Origin: Pseudoselenomonas ruminantium
GTDB taxonomy: Bacteria; Bacillota; Negativicutes; Selenomonadales; Selenomonadaceae
DNA: 37,194 bases
NCBI GenBank assembly: GCA_015058655.1
Contig: SVBX01000032.1
Coordinates: 1 to 37,194, forward strand
Direction of reading: 5' to 3'
The notes under the pieces were generated by a model. It did no database searches, was not told the origin of the DNA, and saw only the letters and a program-made list of their open reading frames with translations. Below, piece by piece: positions 37,103 through 37,194 of this stretch (within the stretch, counting starts at the first letter, position 1; the number at the start of each line of letters is the position of its first letter). A program made the position numbers and the translations under genes.

Positions 37103-37194
37103 ATGCAGTATGTAAAATTTGGTAATACGGGGATGGATGTTTCGCGGATTTGTCTGGGGATGATGAGCTTTGGCAAGCCGGGCAAGGAGAATGG
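37103..37194 (+). CDS. Aldo/keto reductase, N-terminus only
   Basis: ATG 37103 follows AAGGAG and encodes MQYVKFGNTGMDVSRICLGM then MSFGKPGKEN before the window ends. 'Y..lG.tG..VS.icLG.M.FG' is the signature of aldo/keto reductases, NADPH-dependent carbonyl reductases with a TIM barrel. It completes a three-gene LysR-linked set. The catalytic tetrad lies beyond the window. Confidence 0.85.
   Translation, partial: MQYVKFGNTGMDVSRICLGMMSFGKPGKEN

Overview
The window looks like chromosomal DNA of an anaerobic bacterium. Purine-rich Shine-Dalgarno sequences, consensus sigma-A promoters, rubrerythrin/rubredoxin proteins and several secreted proteins of a kind I associate with Negativicutes suggest a gut or rumen Selenomonadaceae member. 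That assignment is inference from gene content, with no database search. There are no tRNA, rRNA or CRISPR loci that I can see.

Layout. 1-730: a gene tail, GGGGGTGCA repeats, and remnants of a serine recombinase and an MFS transporter. 742-4700: a redox block with a CDF metal transporter, rubrerythrin, a metallo-beta-lactamase/rubredoxin fusion whose Tat leader carries a stop codon, a PAS-like protein and an FMN oxidoreductase. 4825-9517: a YczE-like membrane protein, an exported alpha/beta hydrolase, a cyclophilin-like lipoprotein behind a MerR-type 19-bp-spacer promoter, a DUF3737 beta-helix protein, a Nim/PPOX-like protein and a cupin, several with clear operators. 9540-20215: mostly accessory DNA rich in truncated genes (IS4-type transposase, rtcB, glutathione peroxidase, ohrR, ssb, group II intron, Rpn nuclease). 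Intact genes among these are a lactamase-flavodoxin fusion, sfsA, a large primase-helicase-PLD protein, a short beta-repeat secreted protein and a YbaK-like deacylase. 20284-26500: a small unannotated protein, an XRE-DUF1848-thioesterase run, remnants of cobO/btuR, a TIGR02452 protein and a GNAT, then an esterase lipoprotein, an SDR and a truncated flavodoxin. 26721-32009: a UvrA2-like ATPase, an RpiR regulator and a GH1 6-phospho-beta-glucosidase. 32145-34774: a threonine synthase pseudogene carrying a 141-bp palindromic element, Hsp20, an exported hydrolase and a second copy of the element. 34824-37194: a LysR regulator divergent from a frameshifted NTF2-like gene, an exported flavodoxin and the start of an aldo/keto reductase.

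How it fits together. Two themes dominate: thiol/flavin/iron redox defence (rubrerythrin, rubredoxin fusion, flavodoxins, Nim-like and cupin proteins, with gpx and ohrR relics), and genome decay (about 17 broken or truncated genes in 37 kb). The strongest candidate for an under-described system is the primase-helicase-PLD protein (13923-16811), divergent from a truncated SSB-like gene only 88 bp away. The two near-identical 141-bp elements look like non-autonomous IS200/IS605-type units that could carry a guide-RNA-like scaffold.
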